This document shows, piece after piece, positions 1-12,732 of a DNA stretch of 64,000 bases (its first letter is position 1; every line of letters starts with the position of its first letter). The notes beneath the pieces were generated by a model, which did not search any database, was not told where the DNA came from, and saw only the letters and a program-made list of their open reading frames with translations. The translations under genes and the position numbers were made by a program. The stretch comes from Lamellibrachia satsuma (Eukaryota > Annelida > Polychaeta > Sabellida > Siboglinidae), in assembly GCA_033239005.1 (NCBI GenBank), contig BSQZ01000005.1:8943501-9007500 (forward strand), given 5' to 3'.

Positions 1-27
1 TTAAAAAATTAATTGTATGATACAGAT

Positions 28-340
28 GGGAGCAGTGGTCTAATGGTTAGAGCACCCGCCTGTTGATCGAGAGGACGGTGGTTCGATTCCACCTCCGCCG
101 TTTCGAAGCTTGGGCAATTTCATTCACCCCACTTTGCCCGTGCCTTTCAGAAGAGACACTAAAAGCCGTTGGCCCAAACTCCTGCGTTAGCTCAAGACTG
201 GGCTGTTTGGAGTATAACTACTTGAGACTTGGGAAGACTGCATATAGCATTCTATGTAATAATGTCAACTCACATCATGAGCAACAAACCCCTCCAGTTC
301 GTCAAAGCTGCCCTTTGAGATGAGGTCGGAAACAAGACTC
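28..340 (+). mobile_element. tRNA-derived SINE
   Basis: The head looks like a tRNA gene with an A-box-like tggtctaatgg near 36-46 and a B-box-like gttcgattcc at 81-90. It is followed by a body (from ~100, cgaagcttgggcaattt) that is shared with the SINE at 14,941-15,262, so this is a SINE and not a free tRNA gene. The 3' boundary is uncertain. Confidence 0.7.
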
Positions 341-718
341 ACAGCCTGAAACAAATGACATTCACACCGTCATCCGGAGCGTAGAAAGGCTACATGCAAA
401 TACATAGTCCCATCTACTAATGCATATATGTAAGCTTGAACTAAACTGCAGGGTTATTCCCGTTCTCAAACAAATACAGGTGTACAATTAATTTTTTTTA
501 TCTACAGACAGTATTTATTTCAGTTTTATTTCATGATATCTTGTGGAAACGACATTGTCTGGGTTATGAACCGTGGAAGAAAATGATAACAAATCTCATC
601 CCGAGGGACAACTTTGGGTTTATTGCATCATTGCGCATGAATGGAATAGTCTTCATGGAAACATCAATATTAAATAGCTTAACAAATGTGTGTGTGTGCA
701 TGTGTTTATGTCTGTGCA
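341..718. other. Noncoding stretch
   Basis: I see no coding signal. Short ORFs here lack any recognisable motif. A short TG run lies near 688-700. The last eight bases (711-718, tctgtgca) are the target duplication of the next element. Confidence 0.5.
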
Positions 719-1509
719 CAGGGTTGTTTGATTTAAATCATTTCATTTAAATCATTGATTTATGATTTTTTTTTTTTTACTTCCGTTTTTTTTTAATCGC
801 TGATTTATATGAACTTAACACAAATAATTGTTTACAAGCATCGAGATCAACAAAGTTTTGTATGTTTTTTAATACAAAACACAAAGTGCGCACACTTGTG
901 TAGCTGTATTGTCACCACATAGCCTGAAAGTCAAATATTTTATGACATTGTGTATGTTTGAGCTATTCCCTTTCTGAATGCAGTGAAGCCACACAAACTT
1001 GTCTTCCAGAGGAAGTATCTTATCAACACATAAGCCCTGAGTTAAAGTCCATTTATAGCTTGTGCTAGTTGTTACCAATTCAGTATGTTGACTCAGTTGT
1101 TTAATACTGTACCAGTTTGCATTCTGGTTAGAGACCCTTACAGTACACAGAGCCCTGGACAGGTGCTAATCCACCCTATAGGCAAACAATAATTAGCACT
1201 GTTACGGCCACAGAAACACAACATGCTTTCCTTTCCAAGACAGATTATGCAACTACAGGGGGTGAGGCCTTGTGGACATTGTCTAATGTCTTTAAATAAG
1301 CAAAAATCATGTACCCTCTGTTAAGACAAGAACCCAAATCGATTTAAATAGAACATGTTTGAAAGAGTTTACAAATTTAAACATCTATATAAATATCTAT
1401 ATACCAGATTTCAAAAAAATCAAATAAATAAAAAAAATCTAATAAATACGATTTAAATCAAAAAAATCCAATTTTGTTTTTTTATAAAAATCATGATTTT
1501 TTAACCCTG
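719..1509. mobile_element. hAT-type MITE, long copy
   Basis: The 791-bp element begins cagggttg and ends with the inverted form (…accctg). It is flanked by a perfect 8-bp duplication, tctgtgca, at 711-718 and 1510-1517. An 8-bp duplication with CAGGG termini is the hAT superfamily signature. The subterminal DNA consists of palindromic tttaaatca repeats. There is no transposase, so it is nonautonomous. The interior from ~810 to ~960 matches the shorter copy at 1928-2295. Confidence 0.9.
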
Positions 1510-1927
1510 TCTGTGCATGCATTTAATACAAGCACAACATATAGCATAAGGGGCTTTATAAATAATTTTCCATTCAAAACGTTGCCATAATGTCTATAAT
1601 TGCCATTCCATCGCCATGTTCCATTCCTACAGAATGAATACATGATGATATCACCGGATGTTGATGAATTGTGTTCTGTGAAATGTTTCACACAAGGTTT
1701 GTCACTGTCTGAGAATATTTCCGTGAAACAAATGCCAAAATGTTGTTTGTTTCTAAAGATTTAGAGTGTTCCAGAACTTTAGAATTTTTTGATAATGTGC
1801 ATGTTCAGATTTCCTTCCGCTGCATTAGCAATGCATGAACAGTGCCTCTAGCGAGTGAATACATTATTATCAGATGTAGATGATTTGAAAAGTTTGTTCA
1901 TTTAAAAAGATTTTCCTTTTTCATAGG

Positions 1928-2295
1928 CAGGGTTGTTTGATTTAAATCATTTGATTTAAATCATAGATTTAAATCATGATTTAAATCACTCCAATAAAAT
2001 TAAAAAAATCATTGATTTATTATTTTTTTATTCCGATTTTTTTATCACTGATTTATATGAATTTAACACAAATAATTGTTTACAAGCAGCGAGTTTTGTG
2101 TGGTTTTTAATACAAAAGCACAAAGTGTGCACACTTGTGTAGCTGTATTGACACCAGATAGCCTGATAGTCAAATATTTTATGACACTGTGTATACCAGA
2201 TTTTAAAAAAATCAAATAAATAAAAAATTCCGATTTAAATAAAAAAATCCGATTTTTTTGGATTTTTTTTTAAATCATGATTTTTTTCAACCCTG
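1928..2295. mobile_element. hAT-type MITE, short copy
   Basis: This 368-bp copy of the same family starts cagggttg and ends caaccctg. It is flanked by a perfect 8-bp duplication, ttcatagg, at 1920-1927 and 2296-2303. Compared with the 719-1509 copy it lacks roughly 430 bp of interior, so it is an internal-deletion derivative. Both copies lie downstream of the MAIP1-like exon and so probably inside that gene's intron. Confidence 0.9.
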
Positions 2296-2303
2296 TTCAT
2301 AGG

Positions 2304-3640
2304 GGTGGGTGGATGGGGTCAATCATATCCCAAAAAAAATTGGATTATTGGATTTGTGTATTTACAATCATTGAAACAATTGACTTTAGCCAATAGATCT
2401 GGTAGATCAGTAGAGCGGCAGATGAAGGCTCTCGGGTGGAATTAGGGCCAGGTGATGAAGCTTGCAACGTACAGGCAACATTGGCGTTCTTTGGTGTTGG
2501 CCTTATGTGTGATACCACACGAAGAGGATTAAGTAAGTATTAGATCTGATAAGGCTCAAAATTGTGGACAACCAAAACGGTAAACATTTTATGGGATCAA
2601 GGCTGATTATGAGCGTGACTTCCATCCTATTGCCGATCACATGACAAAGGTATGAAATTTCAATAAAGGAAAAAATTTGTGAGTTTCAGCATTTCCATTT
2701 TCACTTCAATAAATTCTGCATGCAGAATGAAATAATTTAATAGTGTGTCTGATGATTTCACAAAAACTAGATACAGAAGTTGCACAACCAATTTAGCAAG
2801 TCATAGTGGATACTAGGTAGGTTTGAATTTTCGCAAAATTAATTTTAAATGAGATGAGCAAAAATATTAAATTGAGGATGCATCTTTAAAATGTATGAGT
2901 ATGATTACAAGCACAATTATTTAGAAAATTAACATAACCAATTATGATTAAGAATATAATTGATATAATGAAATAAATAAAAACCCTGATGTTAGAATTG
3001 TCACCAATGTTATCCAAGACAATATAGTTATTCCAAACACAATATTAAAAATGCCAGTTACTTTACATGCACTAGAAACAAAATGAAGAGAAAAGCCTGC
3101 TTGCATTGTAGTTGGGACCTGAGCAACATAAATGTCCACGAGAAAATTGTAATTATGATTGTAATCATGAATATAATTACTTTGGCAATGTATTTGGGTA
3201 TGATTACTACTTATTTTACCATTGTAATTGAGTACAAGTGATTATGATTACTGAGTATGAATAATTATTGATTAACTCCATCTCTGAGTCTAATTGTAGC
3301 TATAAATTATTTACAAATTACAAAAGAATAATTATTAATTAATCTAAATCATTAAATAAGACTGACAGATATGCATAATGTGATGATATTGGTAAACGTT
3401 CATATTTAATTATTATATGAAAACTTTTATTGTGTCAAAATCTGAGCTCAGAGACAAAGGTAATAAAACAAAAGGGTTTGGAAATCTTGAAATCAGTATA
3501 TATATACAAAAGTTGTCAACAGATGGATGGGCTAAGGAGCTAAAAGGCATGGTTAAAAAGATAATTATTCAGATGACAGCAAAATTATATTATGTTCAAA
3601 ATTGTTAGTGCAGGAACAAATCATAGATCAGAACTACAAG
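2304..3640. other. AT-rich probable intron
   Basis: AT-rich DNA with simple, partly palindromic attatgatta-type sequence at about 2930-3340. No further exon of the minus-strand MAIP1-like gene could be recognised, though short exons would be easy to miss by eye. Confidence 0.4.
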
Positions 3641-3817
3641 AATGTACAGTTAACATAGCTGTGTCAGTTGTGCTGATGCAATTAGCCCTGTCGTTTTTAC
3701 GTATTGACAAGATAAGTTAGCAATAAAATTGCAAAATGACCCTAGGTCTAGCCCTGGAATGCATTCTGGAATAAAATGAACGTGATTACTTAATTTACTA
3801 TTATTATAATTAGTTAC

Positions 3818-4216
3818 CTGTTCGCAGCCTTTCAGGAAAGTATCGGGAGAAAACTGATCATCATAGTAGCCTTTTATCAGAAAAGCAAAGAACATATTCT
3901 TTAATGATTTGAATGGGTGCGGCCAGATAAGTTCTGGGAATGCCATAAGTCTGAGGGGACGTTTTGGTCCGTCTCTGCCATCGTTGACTTTGCTCAAATA
4001 TCGCCTGTTTTCTTTGTTGACATTGCTAGTTGCACATAAAGAGCCAGAAAATGATGGCAAGCTTTTGTCATCAGCTTTTCCACATGCTAGCAATTGAGGT
4101 GACACAAGAGCGTATTTCAGTCTGTTTTTCGCATGTTGTTCGAGACACCAGCGGGCCAACTGGGATTTAATTTGTCCAGCTCGATGTGACAGACATCGAA
4201 ACATGGGCGTCGCCAT
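3818..4216 (-). CDS. MAIP1-like protein, first coding exon
   Basis: This exon opens with ATG at 4216 and gives 133 codons before a good splice donor (CAG|GTAAC, intron starting at 3817); the reading frame stays open past the donor only by chance. The last ~45 residues contain WPHPFKSLKN and GYYDDQFSPDTFLKG. These resemble the start of the conserved domain of MAIP1 (C2orf47), a mitochondrial matrix protein that binds the m-AAA protease and helps process EMRE. The N-terminus is basic and Ser/Ala-rich (MFRCLSHRAGQIKSQLARW), fitting a mitochondrial targeting peptide. The rest of the gene should lie at lower coordinates, and the two hAT MITEs would then be intronic. The family call rests on short motifs remembered from the human protein, so it is probable, not certain. 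Confidence 0.65.
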
Positions 4217-4429
4217 ATTTGATCTTTGCGACAGCCTCGGTTAACACGACTCGGAAAGGCGACCGCAGCTGGACTCAGACTACAAATTAACAATATTTAA
4301 CAATGTAAATGGTTTTAACTGTTCAGATCTGTCGAGTAGTTTTGACGTACCCACACTAGTTGCATAATCATCATCGGCGGTTCCTCATAATAATGACACA
4401 AATGGATAATAATTAAATACCTATAAATA

Positions 4430-4430
<1 letters not shown>
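4217..4430. promoter_or_regulatory. Probable promoter region of the MAIP1-like gene
   Basis: Sequence immediately upstream of the minus-strand start codon at 4216. It has higher GC than its surroundings and no TATA box, as expected for a housekeeping promoter. This is inferred from position only. Confidence 0.3.
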
Positions 4431-5720
<1,290 letters not shown>

Positions 5721-5854
5721 GTGGCTAGTCCTTAACCTTAATGTGAGTCTCCTGGCCCCTTATTTGATGTTTGTGTTATATTTATACTTTAGCTACTTAT
5801 ACTTGTAAGTACATATTCACTAGTTTAGTGATATGTATTTGGGCCTAATAAAAA

Positions 5855-5905
5855 CATGTATGTATGTATGTATGTATGTATGTATGTATGTCTGTCTGTC
5901 TGTCT
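5855..5905. repeat. (TATG)n / (TCTG)n microsatellite
   Basis: Tandem tatg units followed by tctg units, about 50 bp in total. Confidence 0.9.
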
Positions 5906-6304
5906 TGTGAACGTAGATTATGACATCTGCCAATGGTCGATCGTGGATCTTGAGGGTGATCTCAGGAGCCCAATTCAAGATATGCAAATCGGAACAGTTG
6001 GGTAGTAAGTTCTCGGTGAAAGTGAGGCTTGCAGCTCTTGGTTCCTCTCCTTCTAATTTTTCCTCTGCCACTTCTTCGCCTCAATCAGTAAGCGGTCTGT
6101 TTTGAAGTAGGCTGGTGCCTGGTGGATTGTGTAATGCTTATTAGTGGACAGTCAGCAGATACAGGTGTTACCTGTTTGTGATGTTGATGTGGCCTTTTGG
6201 ATAGGTCTTCGGTCTTACACAATGACCCGTCCAGCGGAGTTGATTCTGTACACTTATTGTTGTCTGGACATTGGACATTAGACACTGACCACATTTCTGG
6301 AAAA

Positions 6305-6655
6305 GCAGTTGAATGGCTACTACACTAGACTACTGCGACTGGTGTTCAATGTTCACTGGAAAGAGCACGTGACTAATGAAGATGGAACAACGATGAGGGT
6401 AACAGACAAGATTCAAGAGCGCAGGATGCAGTTTGCTGGGCACAACATAAGGCAAGTGGGGACACCATTGGCAAAACAATACTCTGAGAGCTGACACATG
6501 GATGCACTTCAAGGGAACGGCCCACTCTTAGCTATGTCGAGATCCTAAAATCGGATGCTGGTGTGAGAGATACAGAGGAGTAAACTGCATGTAAGAAGGA
6601 GAGAGCTGAATGGCGAGCCATCCCGAAGTCTTTCGACCAGATGATGATGATGGTG
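6305..6655 (+). pseudogene. LINE C-terminal fragment (RTE/Nimb-like)
   Basis: In-frame pieces on the plus strand read GYYTRLLRLVFNVHWKEHVT and then ERRMQFAGHNIR. These resemble the conserved C-terminal region found after the reverse transcriptase in several LINE families. Further pieces (SDAGVRDTEE, ERAEWRAI) follow at 6545-6625, and the fragment ends in a gatgatgatgatgg tail. There are frameshifts and stops, so it is dead. Confidence 0.55.
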
Positions 6656-6882
6656 GTTGTATTTGCCTCAGTTAGGACGCTGGGGTTGGTGCGGCAGTCT
6701 TCCCATTGGATCTGAATTATGTTGGTGATATTTCTCCAGGTTCTTTAGGTGGCAGCAACAACCAAGCCGGAATGTGACCCCTGCCACCCACTCTTCCTAA
6801 ATGATTAAGCACCCAAGAAGTTTAATTCCATGAATAATTGTCTTCATGCTGTTAAATTGAGGTATCTAGCCACCGACTGAAA

Positions 6883-6955
6883 TGCACACGCACACGCACG
6901 CACGCACGCACGCACGCATGCATGCACGCACGCATACACACACGCACACACATCT
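6883..6955. repeat. (CACG/CATG)n simple repeat
   Basis: cacgcacgcacg-type tetranucleotide repeats with interspersed ca and catg units. The reading frames through it are not real genes. Confidence 0.9.
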
Positions 6956-7249
6956 GCAGGATTCCTACAACCAAAACCTCACAAACTGTCACTTGGCCCT
7001 GAAAAGTCCCTGCCAAACAGAGCAGGTGAACCATGGACAACATGGTTCTCTTTCAGCCACACCAGTACTTGTATTGGTCATATCAAATGTGACTGTTGCA
7101 GAGAAAGGAACACCTTCTAGAGTGCCTTCTCCTACAAGAGTCTTGCACACCAGCTGATCTGGCAGTTTTCAACTCCTGTGCCGGAACCTGTGATCGCAGT
7201 GACAGGGAAACGTGTAGCAACACGAGAGAAGAAGCATGATGCATGATGA

Positions 7250-7640
7250 ACCTTGGTCTTCCTAATGCTGATGTAAAGGTCCACGGTCTTCTTCAGTTTT
7301 GTCGTGGTCTCGGGACGACTTGGGTGAAGAGTCTCCCGTCAAGCCGGTATTCGAGCACGATGCCACGAGAGAACAGATTATGAACGAGAAAGATGGTGGC
7401 ACACATGTAGAAAGGGGACAGGGTAGGTGCTCCTTGTACCCTGTTCGAATATAAAAACTACGTTTCATTTCCACTGTAGAGGACGGTTGCGGCTATTTTG
7501 ACATGGAGAAGTCGGAGGATGGTAATGAACTTGGCAGGACAAGAGGTTCCAAAGGGCTTCACGATTTATGGAGTCGAAAGCATTAGTCAAATGAGGCCTC
7601 CGCAACATCAGCTTATCCTCCTTATGTGACTAGCAATGTT
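7250..7640 (-). pseudogene. Decayed LINE reverse transcriptase fragment
   Basis: Minus-strand reading gives LTNAFDSINREALWNLLS near 7600-7550. This is the motif A region of a LINE reverse transcriptase (FDS plus NREALW). It is followed by FYIRTGYKE (the RTGVKQG-like motif region) near 7465-7430. Frames are broken. It is a fragment of a different LINE clade from the CR1-like copies nearby. Confidence 0.6.
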
Positions 7641-7796
7641 CATTTGTCATAGTTTTGTACACAGATATTGGTATCTGACACATTTCATCTATCCCCTTGC
7701 ACAGAAGGCATAGCAATCGGACTCAACCTGCCTATTTTCCAAGCCACAGCGGCAATGCGTTCTGTTGTTGTGAAGTTTATCACCCATTTCAACAAT

Positions 7797-8130
7797 ATAA
7801 TAATAATAATATATAAAATATTTCTATTCCACTAAAATCCTCGGGAAACCCAAGCTCGGCAGCGCACCAAAACAAAAGGGGTTTTAGCAGTACATAATCG
7901 AAAGCAGTTCCAGCTGTAGGTAGTTGGACTGGGGGATTGTGGAGGATAAGTCAGTCTAAACATTTGGGTTTTAAGTTTACGGCGAAATGTTGTTATATTT
8001 CCTACATACTTGACGCTAACAGGAAGTGAGTTTCACATAGTCATAGCAGCAACTCAGAAAGCTCTAGTTCCGACATTTTGTCTTAACACTGGGAACAAAA
8101 AGTAGATTTGAATTAGATGATCGAAGCTGT
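7797..8130 (-). pseudogene. LINE 3' end fragment
   Basis: Minus-strand codons read PVLRQNVGTRAF and, after a stop, NSLPVSVK followed by TTFRRKLKTQMF. This is the usual C-terminal end of a LINE ORF2. It is followed by a TAA/TTA-type microsatellite tail at about 7797-7815. Upstream sequence to 8494 is open but not recognisable. Confidence 0.6.
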
Positions 8131-8620
8131 CTGGGCTGTCTTGCAGGAGTGTGATAACATTTGAGTTAAACATCTTCATTTTCATTGACAGTCTCAGGAT
8201 TTTAGATTTCCATATCAGACCCGTCCTCAATGTTTTGAAAAGGGTGTTCAGTCGTACATGGGGATTTCTTGGATGATTTCTGAAAAATGCTACAATTAAA
8301 AAAAATTCTCTCAAAAATGGGGGTTTGTTCGAACCCCCTCCTGAAGACGGGCATTGAATAATACTTTTTGATTTGGCCCTATCTTGTAACAACCACTGGC
8401 AATTTTTCTTATATGCCATTGCAGAGATCCACATGAGGTTGCAACTTTTGCAAGTAAACAACTTTAAAAAAAAAATTATGAAAATGTAACACAAAAACCT
8501 AATAGCATCGAAGAAAACAGTAGCAAAACTTCCAATGGCACTACTTCGTTAACAATAAAAGTAGGGTACCCTTTGTGGAAATAGCAGGTAGGCCTACTCT
8601 AGGTTTGATGTAATAAGATT
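8131..8620. other. No recognisable feature
   Basis: No coding or repeat feature that I can support, apart from possible continuation of the adjacent decayed LINE. Confidence 0.35.
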
Positions 8621-9321
8621 TAACAAGATTGCTATCCCAAACAACAAGTTCCAGATGACAAGTGGACAAGGAAGCCATTAGCTTATCGAGAGTCCAACAA
8701 TTTTATAATTTATTTATAGCCCGCCCTTATCAGATATCTGTCAATTCTATTTTTAAACATCTTCACACTACTAGCATTAACATAATCATTTGACAGTTTG
8801 TTCCATTCATATACAATGTATCATTGTTCTTTGTTGTATTCTTTCTAGCTTGTCTATGTCCTTCTTACAATATGGCTTCCATGCTTGTACATGCAATATT
8901 CCAAATGCGGTCTAACTATTGCTCTGTACAGGGGTACAATTAGCTATTTCTCCTTATATGTGATAGTTCTCCTAATTAGCCCTAGAATTTGATTTCCTTT
9001 TGAAGCAGCAATCCCACATTGCTCTGAAACTTTCATGTCAGCACTAAATGTTACTCCTAAGTCCTTTTCTTGTGTGATTCTACCTAGTACAGCATCCCCC
9101 ATTTTCTATTGTTCGTCCATGTTTCTGTGTCCTATGTGTATACATTTACACTTCCTAAAATTGAATAACATTTGCCATTTTTCTGACCATTTAACTAATG
9201 TATCTATATCTTCCTGTAAACTTTGTTTATCCGTATCATTTGTAACCTTTCTGAATACTTTTGTGTCATCTGCAGTTTTCAGTGCATTGCTAGATTATAA
9301 TATATGTCATCTTCCAAATCA

Positions 9322-9443
<122 letters not shown>

Positions 9444-10905
9444 CAGGGCCTAATACTGATCCCTGTGATACCCCACTCAAAACAGGTTTCAAGTTTGAAA
9501 TCTCACCATCTACTATTACTCTCTGTCTTCTGTGTGTAATCCACTTTTCTATCCAGTTGATTACATTGTTACCTATACCATGGGCTTTTAATTTAAGTAA
9601 CAATCTTTGATGTGGCACTTTATTGAAAGCTTCCTGAAAATCTAAGTAGACAACATCCACTGGTGACCCATCATCTACCCAATTTGTAATGTCTTCCAAA
9701 AAAACATAAGAGATTGGTTCGACATGAACTTGCTTTTAGGAACCCATGTTGAGGTGTATTTGTTAATTGATGTTTTACAAAGAACTCCACCATGTGATCT
9801 CTAATTAATGTTTCAAGTATTTTGCATACAACTGATATTAACTCACTGATCTGTAATCTAACTTGTTCCTCAAACCTTTCTTAAATAGCGGCATAATGTT
9901 TACTTCTTTCCATTCTGAAGGAACTATTTCTTCTTCTATTGACAAGTTAAACACTTTTGCAAGTGGTGTACTAATTTGCTCTACAATTTCTTTAAACAGT
10001 TTTGGTGGTATCCCATCAACTCCAGTTGATTTATCATCTTTCATCTTCTTAATTTTATTTGCTATCATTTCAGGTGTTACAAATAACTGCCCTATATGAT
10101 CTGATTTATCGCCCTCAAATTTAACTGGAATCAGAAGTGACCTGTTATCTTCTGTGGTAAAAACTGAGCTGAAATACTCATTCAGGACCTCTGCCATTTG
10201 AAACCCATCTGAAATTATGTTTCCACTGTTGTTTTCCAGTGGTCTGACCTTATCTTGAACTTTCTGTTTACTCCTTACCTAAGCATAGAAACTCTTATTG
10301 TCGTTTTTATATTACCTGCCAATTTTTTTCAAGGGTTCTTTTGGATTTTCTCATTTCAGTTGTAGCTAGGATAAGTGCCTCTTTGTAGTTTGTTTAGTAG
10401 CTACAGTTATAGTGTGTTTATATACCACCACAGCACTTGTTTGTGAGCAATTTTCTAATAGCCTCTTTTGACAGGTGCCCTCAATCTCATCTTTTAAACA
10501 AGTCCAGCATTCTGTTGCCATCTTGTTCTTCAGCATGTTATTCCAATCTATATTTGCTAGATATATTCTCATCTCTATATTTGCCTTTGTTGAAGTTCCT
10601 CCATTGTTTTTATATGTATTCCCTGTTTTTACTTTTATGTTAAAATTTATCTGGTTATGATCACTTGAACCAAAAGTCCACTAATTAATTTTGAGAAGAC
10701 AACATTAAATCTAACACATTTCCACCTCTGGTTGTTTCCAAGACATGTTGAGTAAGGAAACAATCCTGTGTTAGAAGTAGAAACTGACGGTCGATACCCC
10801 CAGCACTCTCTAATGATATCCATTGTATATGCCCATGGTTAAAATCATCCATTATAACATATTCCCCCTGCTCATTTTCCTTATACCCTTTTGTAGTTTG
10901 ACATC

Positions 10906-11075
10906 TTCCTCTTGTCCTCATCATCCTATGTGTAGACTACTATAAACTACTTTTGTCCTCATCATCCTATGTGTAGACTACGATAAACTACTTTTGTCCT
11001 CATCATCCTATGTGTAGACTACGATAAACTACTTTTGTCCTCATCATCCTATGTGTAGACTACGATAAACTACTC
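10906..11075. repeat. 41-bp tandem repeat, about 4 copies
   Basis: Units beginning ttttgtcctcatcatcctat recur at a 41-bp step (10,951, 10,992, 11,033). The array arose from LINE sequence: its first unit is the part of the LINE encoding MMRTRG. Confidence 0.9.
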
Positions 11076-11130
11076 CTATTGTTAATGTTGAGTTCTTGGT
11101 AACTATATTACAACAAATTGCTTACGTGCT

Positions 11131-12390
11131 GTAGATCATACACTTCGATCGAAGCTTTTTTCAGGATTTCTAGCACACTCGACTATGAATGTCAATCTAA
11201 GAAAGGTGGAAAGTTAAAAAAAAATGCGTTAAATGCATCTTTCCAACACAGCGCTGATGTCAATTGATTTGGTGCGCAAATGCATTTCACCCAAGCAGTA
11301 ATGAAATGAGCTAATGTTTTATAATGGGTGTTCTATTTATGTCTGTGACTGTGCCCTACATTAGTAAAACACCAGCGACCCAGCCTCTGTCTCTGGCCTG
11401 ATTAAACGTTCGACATTACGCGATCAACAAGCCAGGAATGTTCAGCCGAGAGTCTGTGAAAGCTTATAAATCACTCACTAGCACAGTTGTATGATAAATA
11501 TTAAACTTTATGCAAAATAACAACACAAGTCCAGCGTAGATTGAAATAGGCCAAAGAATGACATTTAGATTTATTAATTAAGGAGCATGAAATTAGGCAA
11601 GCATACACCATCAAAATAAGATACATCCAATAATCTCAGCAAGCATGCCGGCCCCCAAAAGGTGTTTACACATAATTAGTAAATCATGCCTATCAGCTAC
11701 CCACTACCAGTACTATCTGTACCACTACTGACTTATATACAATTCACATGGTATCGGTGGGGGTCACTCCGCCCCTAGCCAAACATGGTAAATGAAAAAA
11801 GTGGGCTAACCACCCAACATTCTTGAACAATTCATAATGAACATTATGGAAACACCACACACAATGTATAAAGGTGTTACGTATCTAGACATTAGTCAAC
11901 CAGTAACTACTAACACATCAGACCGAGAGGTAGGGCCAAACAGCCACCCAAATGTACTCGTAAAAAGTACCCGCACTAAAAACCCTGTGTACACTACTGA
12001 AAATTCAGTGGAGGGAAAAGCGTTAATGCAGAACCTCGTGTACCAAACTATAACAGGGAAAAGCGTCAAAAAATTCAAAAACTTTGTGAACTACCTCTCT
12101 GTCTTCAGTGTTCCAGTGTATCCCTACCTAATGCACCACTTGATTTATTAGATAACACTGGGTAACAACTGTTAACACAATATTAGTGAGGGAGGGTGGG
12201 ATTTTTCAAACGGATCGGAATAAACCGAACAACAAAACTGATCTTGCAATAAAATCAACAAATTCAGCGATAACGAATAATCAGTAACAATAGAAATTCG
12301 GAAATATTTGCAAATATTAAACTTTGTTTCATAACAATAAACGGCATAACGATTATGTTAGCCACAAAACAACGTTCACGTATTACCCAT
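11131..12390. other. Noncoding, with a short dispersed repeat
   Basis: No convincing gene. The segment 11,520-11,640 (gtagattgaaataggcc and flanks) is similar to 38,460-38,560, so it belongs to an unidentified dispersed repeat family. An open frame at 11,837-12,151 has no recognisable motif. At 12,402-12,425 there is a short (CAGCGG)n run. Confidence 0.45.
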
Positions 12391-12529
12391 GAATGGGGTC
12401 AACGACAGCGGCAGCGGCAGCGGCAGAGCCAGTGTCGCGTAGGGCAAGGCCAAGGCTACACCGGCTTTTCAGGCCGACTGCTGTTATATGGTTCAAGTAT
12501 TACAAACATTTCCTTTTTCGGCGTGCTAT

Positions 12530-12732
12530 AACGGTATTTGAACCGGAACGCGCTCGAGCGCATGTGTGCGCTGTATAGTAAACGAGATAGGGGACAATTA
12601 TAAAGGAACGGCCTGTACTAGTCAGAACGAACCGCCAACGTATACGCGGACTGTATGGGCGTCTGCGTGTATGCATTCTCTCAGTACGTTTGTCGGGTTT
12701 TATAGATGAGTTCGTTGCTCTAAGACCAAGCA
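12530..12732 (+). promoter_or_regulatory. Conserved Ro60 copy A promoter region
   Basis: This ~200-bp block is conserved upstream of copies A, B (41,636-41,752) and C (54,465-54,661), while sequence further upstream differs. It holds a TATA-like tttatagatg at about 12,699 (tttatatatg in B and C), roughly 34 bp before the ATG. If that is the TATA box, the 5' UTR is only a few nucleotides. Confidence 0.5.

Noticed and set aside
28..100. Functional tRNA gene
   Set aside because: A and B boxes are present, but the sequence continues into a SINE body shared with another locus.
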